A DNA stretch of 34,732 nt from Tepidimicrobium sp. (GTDB lineage Bacteria > Bacillota > Clostridia > Tissierellales > Tepidimicrobiaceae). Positions 25,289 to 31,960 of the stretch are shown here, piece after piece; within the stretch, counting starts at the first letter, position 1; every line of letters starts with the position of its first letter. The stretch is taken from contig DUNJ01000018.1 of NCBI GenBank assembly GCA_012839395.1, positions 1 through 34,732 on the forward strand, written 5' to 3'. Both the position numbers and the translations under genes were made by a program. The notes below the pieces were generated by a model. It was not told the origin of the DNA and did no database searches. It worked only from the letters and a program-made list of their open reading frames with translations.

Positions 25289-25322
25289 TTGACAGTAATA
25301 GTTTGTTTATGTAATATTACAT
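25289..25322 (+). promoter_or_regulatory. Sigma-A promoter with overlapping palindromic operator for the XRE gene
   Basis: TTGACA (25289-25294), 17-bp spacer, TAATAT (25312-25317). A perfect 14-bp palindrome ATGTAATATTACAT (25309-25322) covers the -10 element and is a natural binding site for a helix-turn-helix repressor, most simply autoregulation by the XRE protein encoded 26 bp downstream. Confidence 0.65.
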
Positions 25323-25347
25323 TACAGAAGTTATCGGAGGTGTTTTG

Positions 25348-25710
25348 ATGGTAGAGAGACCCGACATTGGAAGAAGGATTAGAGACGCTAGACAGAAAAA
25401 CAGGCTAAGTCAATCGGAAGTAGTGGATAGACTTATGGAATACGGTATAAGTATGAGTAGGGAAACGCTAAGTAAAATTGAAAATAATAACAGGTCCGTA
25501 TCAGCCATAGAGCTAAATGCATTGTGCAATATATTCGATGTAGATATGAATGAAATTTTTGCTAAGGAACCGAAGGAAGAGGATTTGGTGACTTTTTTTA
25601 GGAAAAAAAATGCCTCGGAGAATACATTAATAGAGATTGCTAGGTTGCAAGATATGATAAGAACTTTTATCAAACATGAAAAGATGTATATGGAAGGGTT
25701 GAATTCATAA
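25348..25710 (+). CDS. XRE-family helix-turn-helix regulator
   Basis: This 120-residue protein has an N-terminal Cro/CI-type helix-turn-helix (IGRRIRDARQKNRLSQSEVV, then SRETLSKIENNNRSVSAIEL) and a short C-terminal tail (LVTFFRKKNASENTLIEIAR) that may mediate dimerisation. TTG 25345 is too close to the GGAGGTG site; ATG 25348 has normal spacing. The peptidase gene follows after 14 bp. XRE plus ImmA/IrrE pairs are common switches in which the peptidase inactivates the repressor. The tandem CARF-HEPN genes start about 1 kb downstream on the same strand behind their own promoter, so regulation of those genes is possible but not shown. Confidence 0.9.
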   Translation: MVERPDIGRRIRDARQKNRLSQSEVVDRLMEYGISMSRETLSKIENNNRSVSAIELNALCNIFDVDMNEIFAKEPKEEDLVTFFRKKNASENTLIEIARLQDMIRTFIKHEKMYMEGLNS

Positions 25711-25724
25711 AATTAAGCGGGAGG

Positions 25725-26522
25725 ATGGATTCATTGAAGAAGGAGATAAATATTCCAGAAGAATTATTTAGACTTAGAATGAAGGAATTGGCTGAAGACG
25801 TACGGATTAAATTTGCTAAGAGGGGAGTATCGGATATATTCGATATACTTTCAAAGATTGCATTTTTAATACGTAAGCCATTGGATACTCATGAATTATC
25901 CGGATTTATTACCTATTTTGAAGATCGATTTATAGTATATCTAAATAGCGGATTTACATTAGGGCATGAACGATATACGGCAGCCCATGAACTATATCAT
26001 ATTGTGTATAATGAGGATATATTAAAAAAGGAAAAGGTTTTTTTAGACAAGGAAAGGTATAAAGATGAAGATATAAGGGCAGATGTATTTGCTGCAGAAT
26101 TTCTAATGCCCGAGGACTATGTAAAGGAGGTATTTTATAGGACTGTAAATGTAGATATGGATGAGGTTCTTCCAAAGCATATAATTCGTATGCATAATCA
26201 TTTTAAGGTAAGTTATAAGGCTATGTTAAAAAGGCTTATTCAACTTAAATTGTGTTCTATGGATAGATATTTTGATCTTTTAGAGATTTGTTCTCTAGAC
26301 AATAAGGATAAACTTCAATCCTTAACCAGGAAGGAAGGCTATACAATAGATTTAATAATCCCATCAAATACAGTATATGTTCCGGAGGAATATGTTGTAT
26401 ATGTAAAATCTAACTACGAAAATGGAAGAATATCCTATGAGGATATGAAGAAGAGCTTTAAATTTATAGATTTGGATCCTATGGATTTTGGATACGAGAA
26501 AAACAAGCAATATAATATGTGA
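25725..26522 (+). CDS. ImmA/IrrE-family metallopeptidase
   Basis: This protein of 265 residues has a zinc-peptidase core: H88-E89-x2-H92 in AAHELYHIVYNE and the downstream acidic segment ADVFAAEFLMPED, both standard for ImmA/IrrE. A helix-turn-helix-like region follows (HIIRMHNHFKVSYKAMLKRL). The C-terminal 80 residues are less typical (YTIDLIIPSNTVYVPEEYV). Relatives cleave a cognate repressor to induce mobile elements or stress genes. ATG 25725 directly abuts GGGAGG, so TTG 25734 (spacing nine) may be the true start. It forms an operon with the XRE gene 14 bp upstream. Confidence 0.9.
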   Translation: MDSLKKEINIPEELFRLRMKELAEDVRIKFAKRGVSDIFDILSKIAFLIRKPLDTHELSGFITYFEDRFIVYLNSGFTLGHERYTAAHELYHIVYNEDILKKEKVFLDKERYKDEDIRADVFAAEFLMPEDYVKEVFYRTVNVDMDEVLPKHIIRMHNHFKVSYKAMLKRLIQLKLCSMDRYFDLLEICSLDNKDKLQSLTRKEGYTIDLIIPSNTVYVPEEYVVYVKSNYENGRISYEDMKKSFKFIDLDPMDFGYEKNKQYNM

Positions 26523-26535
26523 TTTTCCACCAATT

Positions 26536-26591
26536 AAAATTGTCGTTGATCTTTGGTCGTACAAAAATTCCTAGAGATCGATGACAATTTT
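26536..26591 (+). terminator. Hairpin terminator after the ImmA-type gene
   Basis: AAAATTGTCGTTGATCT (26536-26552) pairs with 26575-26591 over 17 bp including two G-U pairs, followed by TATTATTTG. It separates the XRE-ImmA unit from the CARF genes. Confidence 0.65.
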
Positions 26592-26634
26592 ATTATTTGC
26601 TGAGATGTTCGAAAATAATAATTATGTATAAAAA

Positions 26635-26663
26635 TTGAACTTATTGGTATAAAGTGCTACAAT
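26635..26663 (+). promoter_or_regulatory. Sigma-A promoter for the CARF-HEPN pair
   Basis: TTGAAC (26635-26640), 17-bp spacer, TACAAT (26658-26663), 50 bp upstream of the first CARF gene. It indicates that the pair can be expressed without a CRISPR-cas operon promoter. Confidence 0.65.
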
Positions 26664-26713
26664 AATATCAAAACGAAAAACCTATACTTTTTTCTTTTTA
26701 CTAAGGTGATTAT

Positions 26714-27940
26714 ATGGAAAGTAATTTAACGACGTTAATTTCGCTTATAGGCAAAGGGAAAACAGAGGAAGGAACTAAAGGATATATAAGCACTAGATAT
26801 TATTATGATGAAACTAAAGATACTATATATACATCCTTCTTTGGCTCTGCTTTGTACAAAATTCTTAAAAAACAAGATCATAATATAGATACATGGCTTA
26901 TATTTGGAACTAATAAATCCAGCTGGTCAGAGCTTCTTTATGTAATTGAAGAAAAACACCATGATAAGATGATCGAACTATACGACACAGTTTATGATGA
27001 AGAAAATGAAGGCATCTCCCAACCTCTACTCTCCCAATGGGAACAAGCCCTTCAAAAGCATGTGCCGGGATTGCGTTTAATCTTAGTAGATCCTTTAGAT
27101 TATCAGATTTATATAGATCGTATGATACATGAAATCCCCGATACTAAAAGGAGAGTAGTTCTTGATATAACCCACGCTTTTAGACATATGCCTGTTATAA
27201 TTGCTTTTTCGTTAATGACACTCAAACATATCAAAGATATATCTGATATTATGGTATATTACGGTGCCCTTGAACTAAAGACAAACAGGAATGATCAAAA
27301 CGAGCCTACCCCTATATTAAAAATCGATTTTATCAATAATTTAGTCTCATATGCTGAAAATATTGCAGTATTTAATTACTCTGGATATTTTCCTAATATT
27401 TTGGATAATCTAAATATTTCCAAAACAGACAAAACTTATTTTTGGCTTGAAATGAATAGGCAACCAAGAACCGATTTGGAAACAATCAATATGAATCTAA
27501 AAGAAAAATCGAAGGAAAACAATCATCAAGGTAAAATAGCGGAATATATAAATAAAGAAATAGAGCCACTTACAGGTGCATCATTACATAGAAGAATGAT
27601 AGAAAGGTCAAAATTCTTTTTTGCTAGAAAACAGTATTTGCAATCATTAGTATTATTACACGAAGGGCTTATTATAGCTATGAGTAGAAAATATGGATTA
27701 GAACATGGACAAGACTATGATGGATATAGGGCTGTCAGAGATTATATCAAGGATAATAAGAATACTATATTTAAAGACAAGGCTCAGATAGACGCTTATT
27801 ATAAGTTAGTACATACAAGGAACTCAGCTGTTCATGGTACTACAGCTAGAGGAACCCAAAACTTTTTAGAACAAGAGGAACATTATGAAGCCTTATTTAA
27901 AGAAGGTATAGAAATATATAAATATATAACGGGGGAATAA
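26714..27940 (+). CDS. CARF-HEPN protein, TM1812/Csx2-like CRISPR-associated ribonuclease
   Basis: This 408-residue protein has an N-terminal CARF (Rossmann-like) domain, with LTTLISLIGKGKTEEG at the start and the family hallmark VVLDITHAFRHMPV at 148-161. Its C-terminal HEPN domain carries the RNase motif R369-N-S-A-V-H374 in VHTRNSAVHG. TM1812/Csx2 and Csx1 relatives bind cyclic oligoadenylate made by type III Cas10 and then degrade RNA non-specifically. The ATG has AAGGTGAT upstream. The second CARF-HEPN gene begins 2 bp after its stop, so they form an operon. The family is clear; the cyclic nucleotide used and the activity are inference. No cas10 or array is in the window. Confidence 0.9.
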   Translation: MESNLTTLISLIGKGKTEEGTKGYISTRYYYDETKDTIYTSFFGSALYKILKKQDHNIDTWLIFGTNKSSWSELLYVIEEKHHDKMIELYDTVYDEENEGISQPLLSQWEQALQKHVPGLRLILVDPLDYQIYIDRMIHEIPDTKRRVVLDITHAFRHMPVIIAFSLMTLKHIKDISDIMVYYGALELKTNRNDQNEPTPILKIDFINNLVSYAENIAVFNYSGYFPNILDNLNISKTDKTYFWLEMNRQPRTDLETINMNLKEKSKENNHQGKIAEYINKEIEPLTGASLHRRMIERSKFFFARKQYLQSLVLLHEGLIIAMSRKYGLEHGQDYDGYRAVRDYIKDNKNTIFKDKAQIDAYYKLVHTRNSAVHGTTARGTQNFLEQEEHYEALFKEGIEIYKYITGE

Positions 27941-27942
27941 TT

Positions 27943-29649
27943 ATGTTAAAATTTATATCCTTATTAGGGACTAATCAGTACTTACCCTGCAATTATTATT
28001 TTGATGAATATAAGGCAAACGATTGCTGCTACATCCAAGAAGCTTTGGTACAAATATTAGCCGAAAATGACATAGTACCTGACAAAATAACTATATTTAC
28101 AACAGAAGATTCTTACAATAAAAATTGGATAGCAAATGCGTATAATGATACTAGGCCAGGATTAAATGAAGAGTTGAATAATATATCTAAAAAATTTCAC
28201 ATTCCCGTGGAAAATGTAATGATACCTGAAGGACATAATGAAGAGGAGTTATGGGAAATATTTAATGCCATATTAGATCAATTGGAGAAAGAAGATGAAA
28301 TAATATTAGACATTACTCATTCTTTCAAATACTTGGCTATGTTAACATTTATAGTAATAAACTATGCACGTATTGTAAAAAACTGCAGTCTTAAAGCCAT
28401 ATATTATGGAGCTTTTGATGTATTAGGATATACACGTGAAGTAGAAAAACTTCCTATAGAAGAAAGAAATGCACCAATATTTGATCTTACATCTTTTACA
28501 AATCTATTTGATTGGACTATTGCAATTGATAGATATTTAGCTACAGGAGATGCATCTTTGGTAAAAAATTTAACCTCCTTAGAAATTAAAAAAATAAACG
28601 AGAAAATAGGTAGGAAGGTTTCTGAATCAAATTTAGACAAATCTATTTTATTTAAAGACCCCAATGCCCTAAGAGATCTTTCTAAATCTATGGATAATTT
28701 TAGTAATACTGTGGCTACATGTAGAGGACCTAATCTTACCAGTGCAATATCTTCTCTTAAGGAAAGTATCCATACTGTAGTAGAAAATGCAGCCCATGAA
28801 AGGATAAAACCTCTAAGCCCTATAATGGAAATGGTTGAAAAAAAGTTTGATAGCTTTAGCCACACTGATGAATATATAAATACAATAGAAACAGCCAAAT
28901 GGTGCCATGAAAATAAAATGTATCAACAAGGACTTACTATCTTACAAGAAGGGCTTATAAATTATGTTTGTGAAAAATGGGGCTTGGATAGGTTAAGTTT
29001 AACAAATAGGGATAAAGTTGGTGCTATTGCCTGTTATGTAAAAGAACACCCTATTGAAGCTGATTATAAATCACTAGGCTTAAATGAACAAAATGCTAAA
29101 GATTTATTAATGTTAATTTATAATGTTGGGGATATGAGAAATGATATAAATCATGCAGGCTGGAGAGAGCAAACTAATAAAGTAAATAAATTTAGCACAA
29201 ATTTAAAAGACTTCATTCAAAGGGCCGAAATCATTTTAACCAATGATTCTAACAATGTGGAAGGGAAATACAGGCAATTATTATTAATGTTTTCACATGA
29301 TCTGACAGAAGAACAGAAGTCTGAAGCAAAAGAAAAGTTTAATATATCACGATTTATAAAACTTAATGATGAGCTTTCAAATAAATGGGCAAATGTTCCC
29401 CCACATTTGGATGATCTAGGAGAATACCTTGAAGAATTTAAAGAGTGGTTAGATGAAAAAGGGCAGGTTGGGGATTATGTTTTAATCCAAGGAGACTTTG
29501 GTGCCACCATGTCAATGGTGGAATATGCTAAAAGCAAAAAAATTATTCCAATATATGCAACTACAGAGAGGAATGTAGTAGAAGAAAAAACAGGCGAGAC
29601 TATAAAAATATCACGGGAATTTAAACACGTGATGTTTAGAAAATATTAA
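27943..29649 (+). CDS. CARF-HEPN ribonuclease fused to a Csx20-like domain
   Basis: This 568-residue protein has three parts. A CARF domain of the TM1812/Csx2 type (MLKFISLLGTNQYLPCNYYF, and ILDITHSFKYLAML at 121-134) is followed by a HEPN domain with R399-N-D-I-N-H404. After a short linker (about 430-442) comes a C-terminal domain of about 125 residues matching the small CRISPR-associated protein Csx20: LLLMFSHDLTEEQ, WANVPPHLDDLGEYLEEFKE, GDYVLIQGDFGATMSMVEYA, IPIYATTERNVVEE and REFKHVMFRKY. Csx20 is normally a separate gene in type III loci, and I recall recent reports of ring-nuclease activity for it. The fusion suggests an RNase that also removes its own activator. The preceding gene encodes a paralogue without this domain. 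Confidence 0.88.
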   Translation: MLKFISLLGTNQYLPCNYYFDEYKANDCCYIQEALVQILAENDIVPDKITIFTTEDSYNKNWIANAYNDTRPGLNEELNNISKKFHIPVENVMIPEGHNEEELWEIFNAILDQLEKEDEIILDITHSFKYLAMLTFIVINYARIVKNCSLKAIYYGAFDVLGYTREVEKLPIEERNAPIFDLTSFTNLFDWTIAIDRYLATGDASLVKNLTSLEIKKINEKIGRKVSESNLDKSILFKDPNALRDLSKSMDNFSNTVATCRGPNLTSAISSLKESIHTVVENAAHERIKPLSPIMEMVEKKFDSFSHTDEYINTIETAKWCHENKMYQQGLTILQEGLINYVCEKWGLDRLSLTNRDKVGAIACYVKEHPIEADYKSLGLNEQNAKDLLMLIYNVGDMRNDINHAGWREQTNKVNKFSTNLKDFIQRAEIILTNDSNNVEGKYRQLLLMFSHDLTEEQKSEAKEKFNISRFIKLNDELSNKWANVPPHLDDLGEYLEEFKEWLDEKGQVGDYVLIQGDFGATMSMVEYAKSKKIIPIYATTERNVVEEKTGETIKISREFKHVMFRKY

Positions 29650-29680
29650 TATAAGATAATACAATTTAGGAGGTGGGGGG

Positions 29681-29770
29681 ATGATTGACAATTATGATGT
29701 AGCCCTTGCTGTACTATTAAGTGTAACCTATCCAAGGCCTATATATTTCTGGCCTCTTATATTTTTATAA
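29681..29770 (+). CDS. Possible 29-codon frame or truncated gene start
   Basis: An ATG at 29681 is preceded by a strong AGGAGGTGGGGGG run and followed by 29 codons to TAA; the start reads MIDNYDVALAVLLSVTYPRP. The excellent ribosome site suggests it is or was translated. The frame ends in an AGGCC/GGCCT hairpin and T-rich sequence, which could be the terminator of the CARF operon. It may be the 5' stub of a lost third gene. Confidence 0.3.
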   Translation: MIDNYDVALAVLLSVTYPRPIYFWPLIFL

Positions 29771-29771
29771 A

Positions 29772-29801
29772 TTGACAAATTAATTATATTAAATATGATA
29801 T
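29772..29801 (+). promoter_or_regulatory. Sigma-A promoter for the first arsR
   Basis: TTGACA (29772-29777) and a -10 at 29795-29801 (ATGATAT, spacer 17-18 bp), about 90 bp before the arsR start. Confidence 0.6.
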
Positions 29802-29835
29802 ATGTAAGAGTTAAATATATGTTTACTAAATGATT

Positions 29836-29847
29836 TGGACATATAGG
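29836..29847 (+). promoter_or_regulatory. Shared 12-bp motif, candidate ArsR operator (copy 1)
   Basis: TGGACATATAGG occurs here, between promoter and arsR, and again identically at 30604-30615 downstream of the cobW promoter. Upstream ATATGT (29817-29822 region) with ACATAT gives an inverted repeat, as expected for a dimeric ArsR protein. Confidence 0.5.
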
Positions 29848-29889
29848 GGAAATATAGATAAAAGAGGATAGAATATGGAGGTGAAAATA

Positions 29890-30252
29890 GTGGATTTAGT
29901 ACAGGTAATGAAGGCACTTGCAGATGAAACAAGACTAAGGATACTAAATATATTAGTAGAAGGAGCCCTATGTGTGTGTGAAATTGAAGAAATACTTGGA
30001 ATCTCTCAGTCTAATGCTTCTAGACATTTAAATAGATTAACTAATGTAAAAATATTAGAAAGTTATAAGGTGGGAAACTATGTATATCATAAGTTTTCCC
30101 AGGAAGGGATACAGGAATATCCCTTTATCAAAGAAATAGTAGAAGACCATACTATGAAGCACGACCTATATAAAAAAGATTATGAAAGATTAAATAAATA
30201 CAGGGAAAGTGGCTTTTCATGTGATGAGCTTAAGGATGGCCAGGTTTTTTAA
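29890..30252 (+). CDS. arsR: ArsR/SmtB-family metalloregulator
   Basis: This 120-residue winged-helix repressor has LADETRLRILNIL, the metal-binding C28-V-C30 in ALCVCEIEEILG, and the recognition helix SQSNASRHLNRL. The CVC motif is typical of arsenite/antimonite-responsive ArsR, which leaves its operator when the metalloid binds. The frame opens at ATG 29875, but that ATG is embedded in the TGGAGGTG ribosome site, which is spaced six bases from GTG 29890; I chose the latter. Downstream is a broken arsenate reductase gene, supporting an arsenic role. Confidence 0.9.
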   Translation: MDLVQVMKALADETRLRILNILVEGALCVCEIEEILGISQSNASRHLNRLTNVKILESYKVGNYVYHKFSQEGIQEYPFIKEIVEDHTMKHDLYKKDYERLNKYRESGFSCDELKDGQVF

Positions 30253-30287
30253 TAAAATTAAAACTTGATTATGGAGGAAAAATAGGT

Positions 30288-30509
30288 ATGAAACCTAATT
30301 AATTACAGATATTCCAGAAGCAGATATAGTTATAAAGATGGGGGGGGAATGCGGTATGGCCTAGTCTTTCTTCCAAGCACCAGGAGGATTGGGGATTAGA
30401 AGATCCAATAGGAAAAGGCAGGGAGGAATTTGTTAAAACAGCCAAAATAATTGAAGAGAAAATAAAGGGCTTAGCAGAAAGAATAAAAAATAAAGAGATA
30501 AAATTATAA
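30288..30509 (+). pseudogene. arsC: Truncated, frameshifted arsenate reductase (arsC, LMW phosphatase type)
   Basis: The start MKPN matches thioredoxin-linked ArsC proteins, but a stop follows at once and the catalytic P-loop with its first cysteine is gone. The C-terminal half is recognisable: ITDIPEADIVIKMG in one frame, a G8 run where the family has GCN, then PSLSSKHQEDWGLEDPIGKG and REEFVKTAKIIEEKIKGLAE in another frame to the TAA at 30507-30509. So there is an internal deletion of roughly half the gene plus at least one frameshift. The gene cannot give active enzyme. It lies in the expected place after arsR. Confidence 0.8.
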
Positions 30510-30540
30510 AAAAGTCAGCATTTGCTAACTTTTTTTATTT
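30508..30540 (+). terminator. Terminator after the arsC remnant
   Basis: A short stem (AAAAGT-C-AGC pairing with GCT-A-ACTTTT, loop ATTT) is followed by a long T-run (TTTTTTTATTTTT). Confidence 0.7.
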
Positions 30541-30557
30541 TTACATATGTTAAGGTC

Positions 30558-30586
30558 TTGACAAGATTAAATATTATGATTACAAT
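30558..30586 (+). promoter_or_regulatory. Sigma-A promoter for the cobW-arsR-permease operon
   Basis: TTGACA (30558-30563), exactly 17-bp spacer, TACAAT (30581-30586). It starts the second metal-response unit. Confidence 0.75.
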
Positions 30587-30603
30587 ATGACTAAATACAC
30601 ATA

Positions 30604-30615
30604 TGGACATATAGG
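30604..30615 (+). promoter_or_regulatory. Shared 12-bp motif, candidate ArsR operator (copy 2)
   Basis: This is identical to 29836-29847. It lies 17 bp after the -10 element, inside an ACATATGGACATAT context, where a bound repressor would block transcription of the cobW operon. Confidence 0.5.
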
Positions 30616-30654
30616 CATGAAGAGATATATCTATTATAAAAAGGAGGTAATCCT

Positions 30655-31587
30655 ATGGAGAAGAAGGCAAGATTATACTTATTAACAGGATTTTTAGGGG
30701 CAGGGAAAACAACTTTTCTTACTAATGTACTAGAGGATTTAGATGAAAATAAGGTAGCTGTTATAATGAATGAATTTGGGAAAGAAGGTATTGATGGAAC
30801 CATAATTGAAAAGGAAGGAATGGAGCTTGTAGAGTTAAATAGGGGTTCCATATTTTGTTCTTGCTTACAACTTTCCTTTGTATCAGCCTTAGTGGAAATG
30901 TCAGATAGAAATATGGAATACGTTTTTGTGGAAAGTTCTGGACTTGCAGACCCATCTAACATTGGAGAATTTTTAGAGGCCGTAAAGGTTGCTAAGGGAG
31001 ATGTTTATGACTATAGTGGAGCTATTTGTATAGTTGATGGGGTAAACTTTTTAGAACAATTAGAAGACATAGAAACAGTAGAAAGGCAGCTTAAGTTTTG
31101 CCATCTAACTATTGTATCTAAGGTAGATCTAATAGACGGGGAGAAATTAGAAAAGGTTAAGGCAAAAATTAAAGAAATTAATCCTAAGGTAAATATTATA
31201 GAGTCTGTAAATGGGCAAATAGATTATAATTTATTAGAAAAAGATTTACTAGAAGAAGACTGGTTGGGAGTTGAAGATACTACTAATACACCAGAAAACA
31301 GGCCTAAAACTTTAACCTTAACCTATGAAGGCGAAGTAAGTAAAGAAAAGTTGACCCAGTTTCTAGATATTATTAAAAAAGATAGTTATAGAATAAAGGG
31401 CTTTTTTAGGCTAGATGATGGTTGGAACCAAGTAGATGTGGTAAATAAAATTATAGACTATAAACCTACAGATAAGGTTCAAGAAAAATCTGAGTTAGTA
31501 ATAATATCTAAAATAGGACCACAAATAATTAGGCCTATATTTAATACTTGGGAAGAAATAGTGGGACGGGAAATGAAATTAAGATAA
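30655..31587 (+). CDS. CobW/COG0523-family GTPase, putative metal chaperone
   Basis: This 310-residue P-loop GTPase has Walker A GFLGAGKTT (12-20), the switch region IMNEFGKEGIDG, Walker B and following ESSGLADP, and the guanine-specificity element SKVDL. The metal-binding motif, usually CxCC, is here C68-S-C70-L (SIFCSCLQ), so one of three cysteines is missing. A CobW C-terminal domain follows (IKGFFRLDDGWNQVDVV). COG0523 proteins hand metals to target proteins using GTP. AAAAAGGAGG precedes the ATG. It is followed by a second arsR, a permease and a thioredoxin-like gene, so a metalloid or metal handling role is inferred. Confidence 0.88.
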   Translation: MEKKARLYLLTGFLGAGKTTFLTNVLEDLDENKVAVIMNEFGKEGIDGTIIEKEGMELVELNRGSIFCSCLQLSFVSALVEMSDRNMEYVFVESSGLADPSNIGEFLEAVKVAKGDVYDYSGAICIVDGVNFLEQLEDIETVERQLKFCHLTIVSKVDLIDGEKLEKVKAKIKEINPKVNIIESVNGQIDYNLLEKDLLEEDWLGVEDTTNTPENRPKTLTLTYEGEVSKEKLTQFLDIIKKDSYRIKGFFRLDDGWNQVDVVNKIIDYKPTDKVQEKSELVIISKIGPQIIRPIFNTWEEIVGREMKLR

Positions 31588-31598
31588 GGAGTGGCAAG

Positions 31599-31946
31599 GT
31601 GGAAAAATTAATAAATTTCTTTAAACTACTATCTGACGAAACTCGTTTAAGGATATTAGTTCTTTTATATCATGATGATTTTTGTGTATGTCAGCTAGCA
31701 GGTATAATGAGAATTTCCCAACCTAATGTGTCTAAACATTTAGCAGGGCTTAGGGATATGAGCTTGGTAAGAGATGAGAAGAGGGAACAGTATACCTTCT
31801 ACTCTCTTAATATAGAAGAAAAAATGTTTCAGGATATTTTTGAAAAAATCGTTGCCAATCTAGATAAGTATCCAGTTTTAAAGTCTGATATAAAAGAGAG
31901 TGAAGATGCAGAGAAGTACATTGAGCTGGCTAATATAAATAAATAA
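31599..31946 (+). CDS. arsR: Second ArsR/SmtB-family metalloregulator
   Basis: This 115-residue protein has LLSDETRLRILVLL, the metal site C29-V-C31 in FCVCQLAGIM, and the recognition helix SQPNVSKHLAGL. The frame is open from 31548 inside the cobW gene, but AAGGAG at 31586-31591 fits GTG 31599, giving a normal-length protein. It sits between cobW and the permease within one operon. With the first ArsR, either could bind the shared motif upstream of both units. The two proteins are clearly paralogues but not recent duplicates. Confidence 0.9.
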   Translation: MEKLINFFKLLSDETRLRILVLLYHDDFCVCQLAGIMRISQPNVSKHLAGLRDMSLVRDEKREQYTFYSLNIEEKMFQDIFEKIVANLDKYPVLKSDIKESEDAEKYIELANINK

Positions 31947-31960
31947 AAGGTGGGGTTTAA

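Noticed and set aside
26714-29649. Toxin-antitoxin HEPN-MNT pair
   Set aside because: Both proteins carry CARF domains with the DITH motif and no MNT nucleotidyltransferase motif (GSxxxGxxxxxSDxD) is present.
25300-29700. CRISPR array near the CARF-HEPN genes
   Set aside because: I looked for regularly spaced direct repeats of 24-40 bp around these genes and elsewhere and saw none. The genes are called CRISPR-associated by family only.
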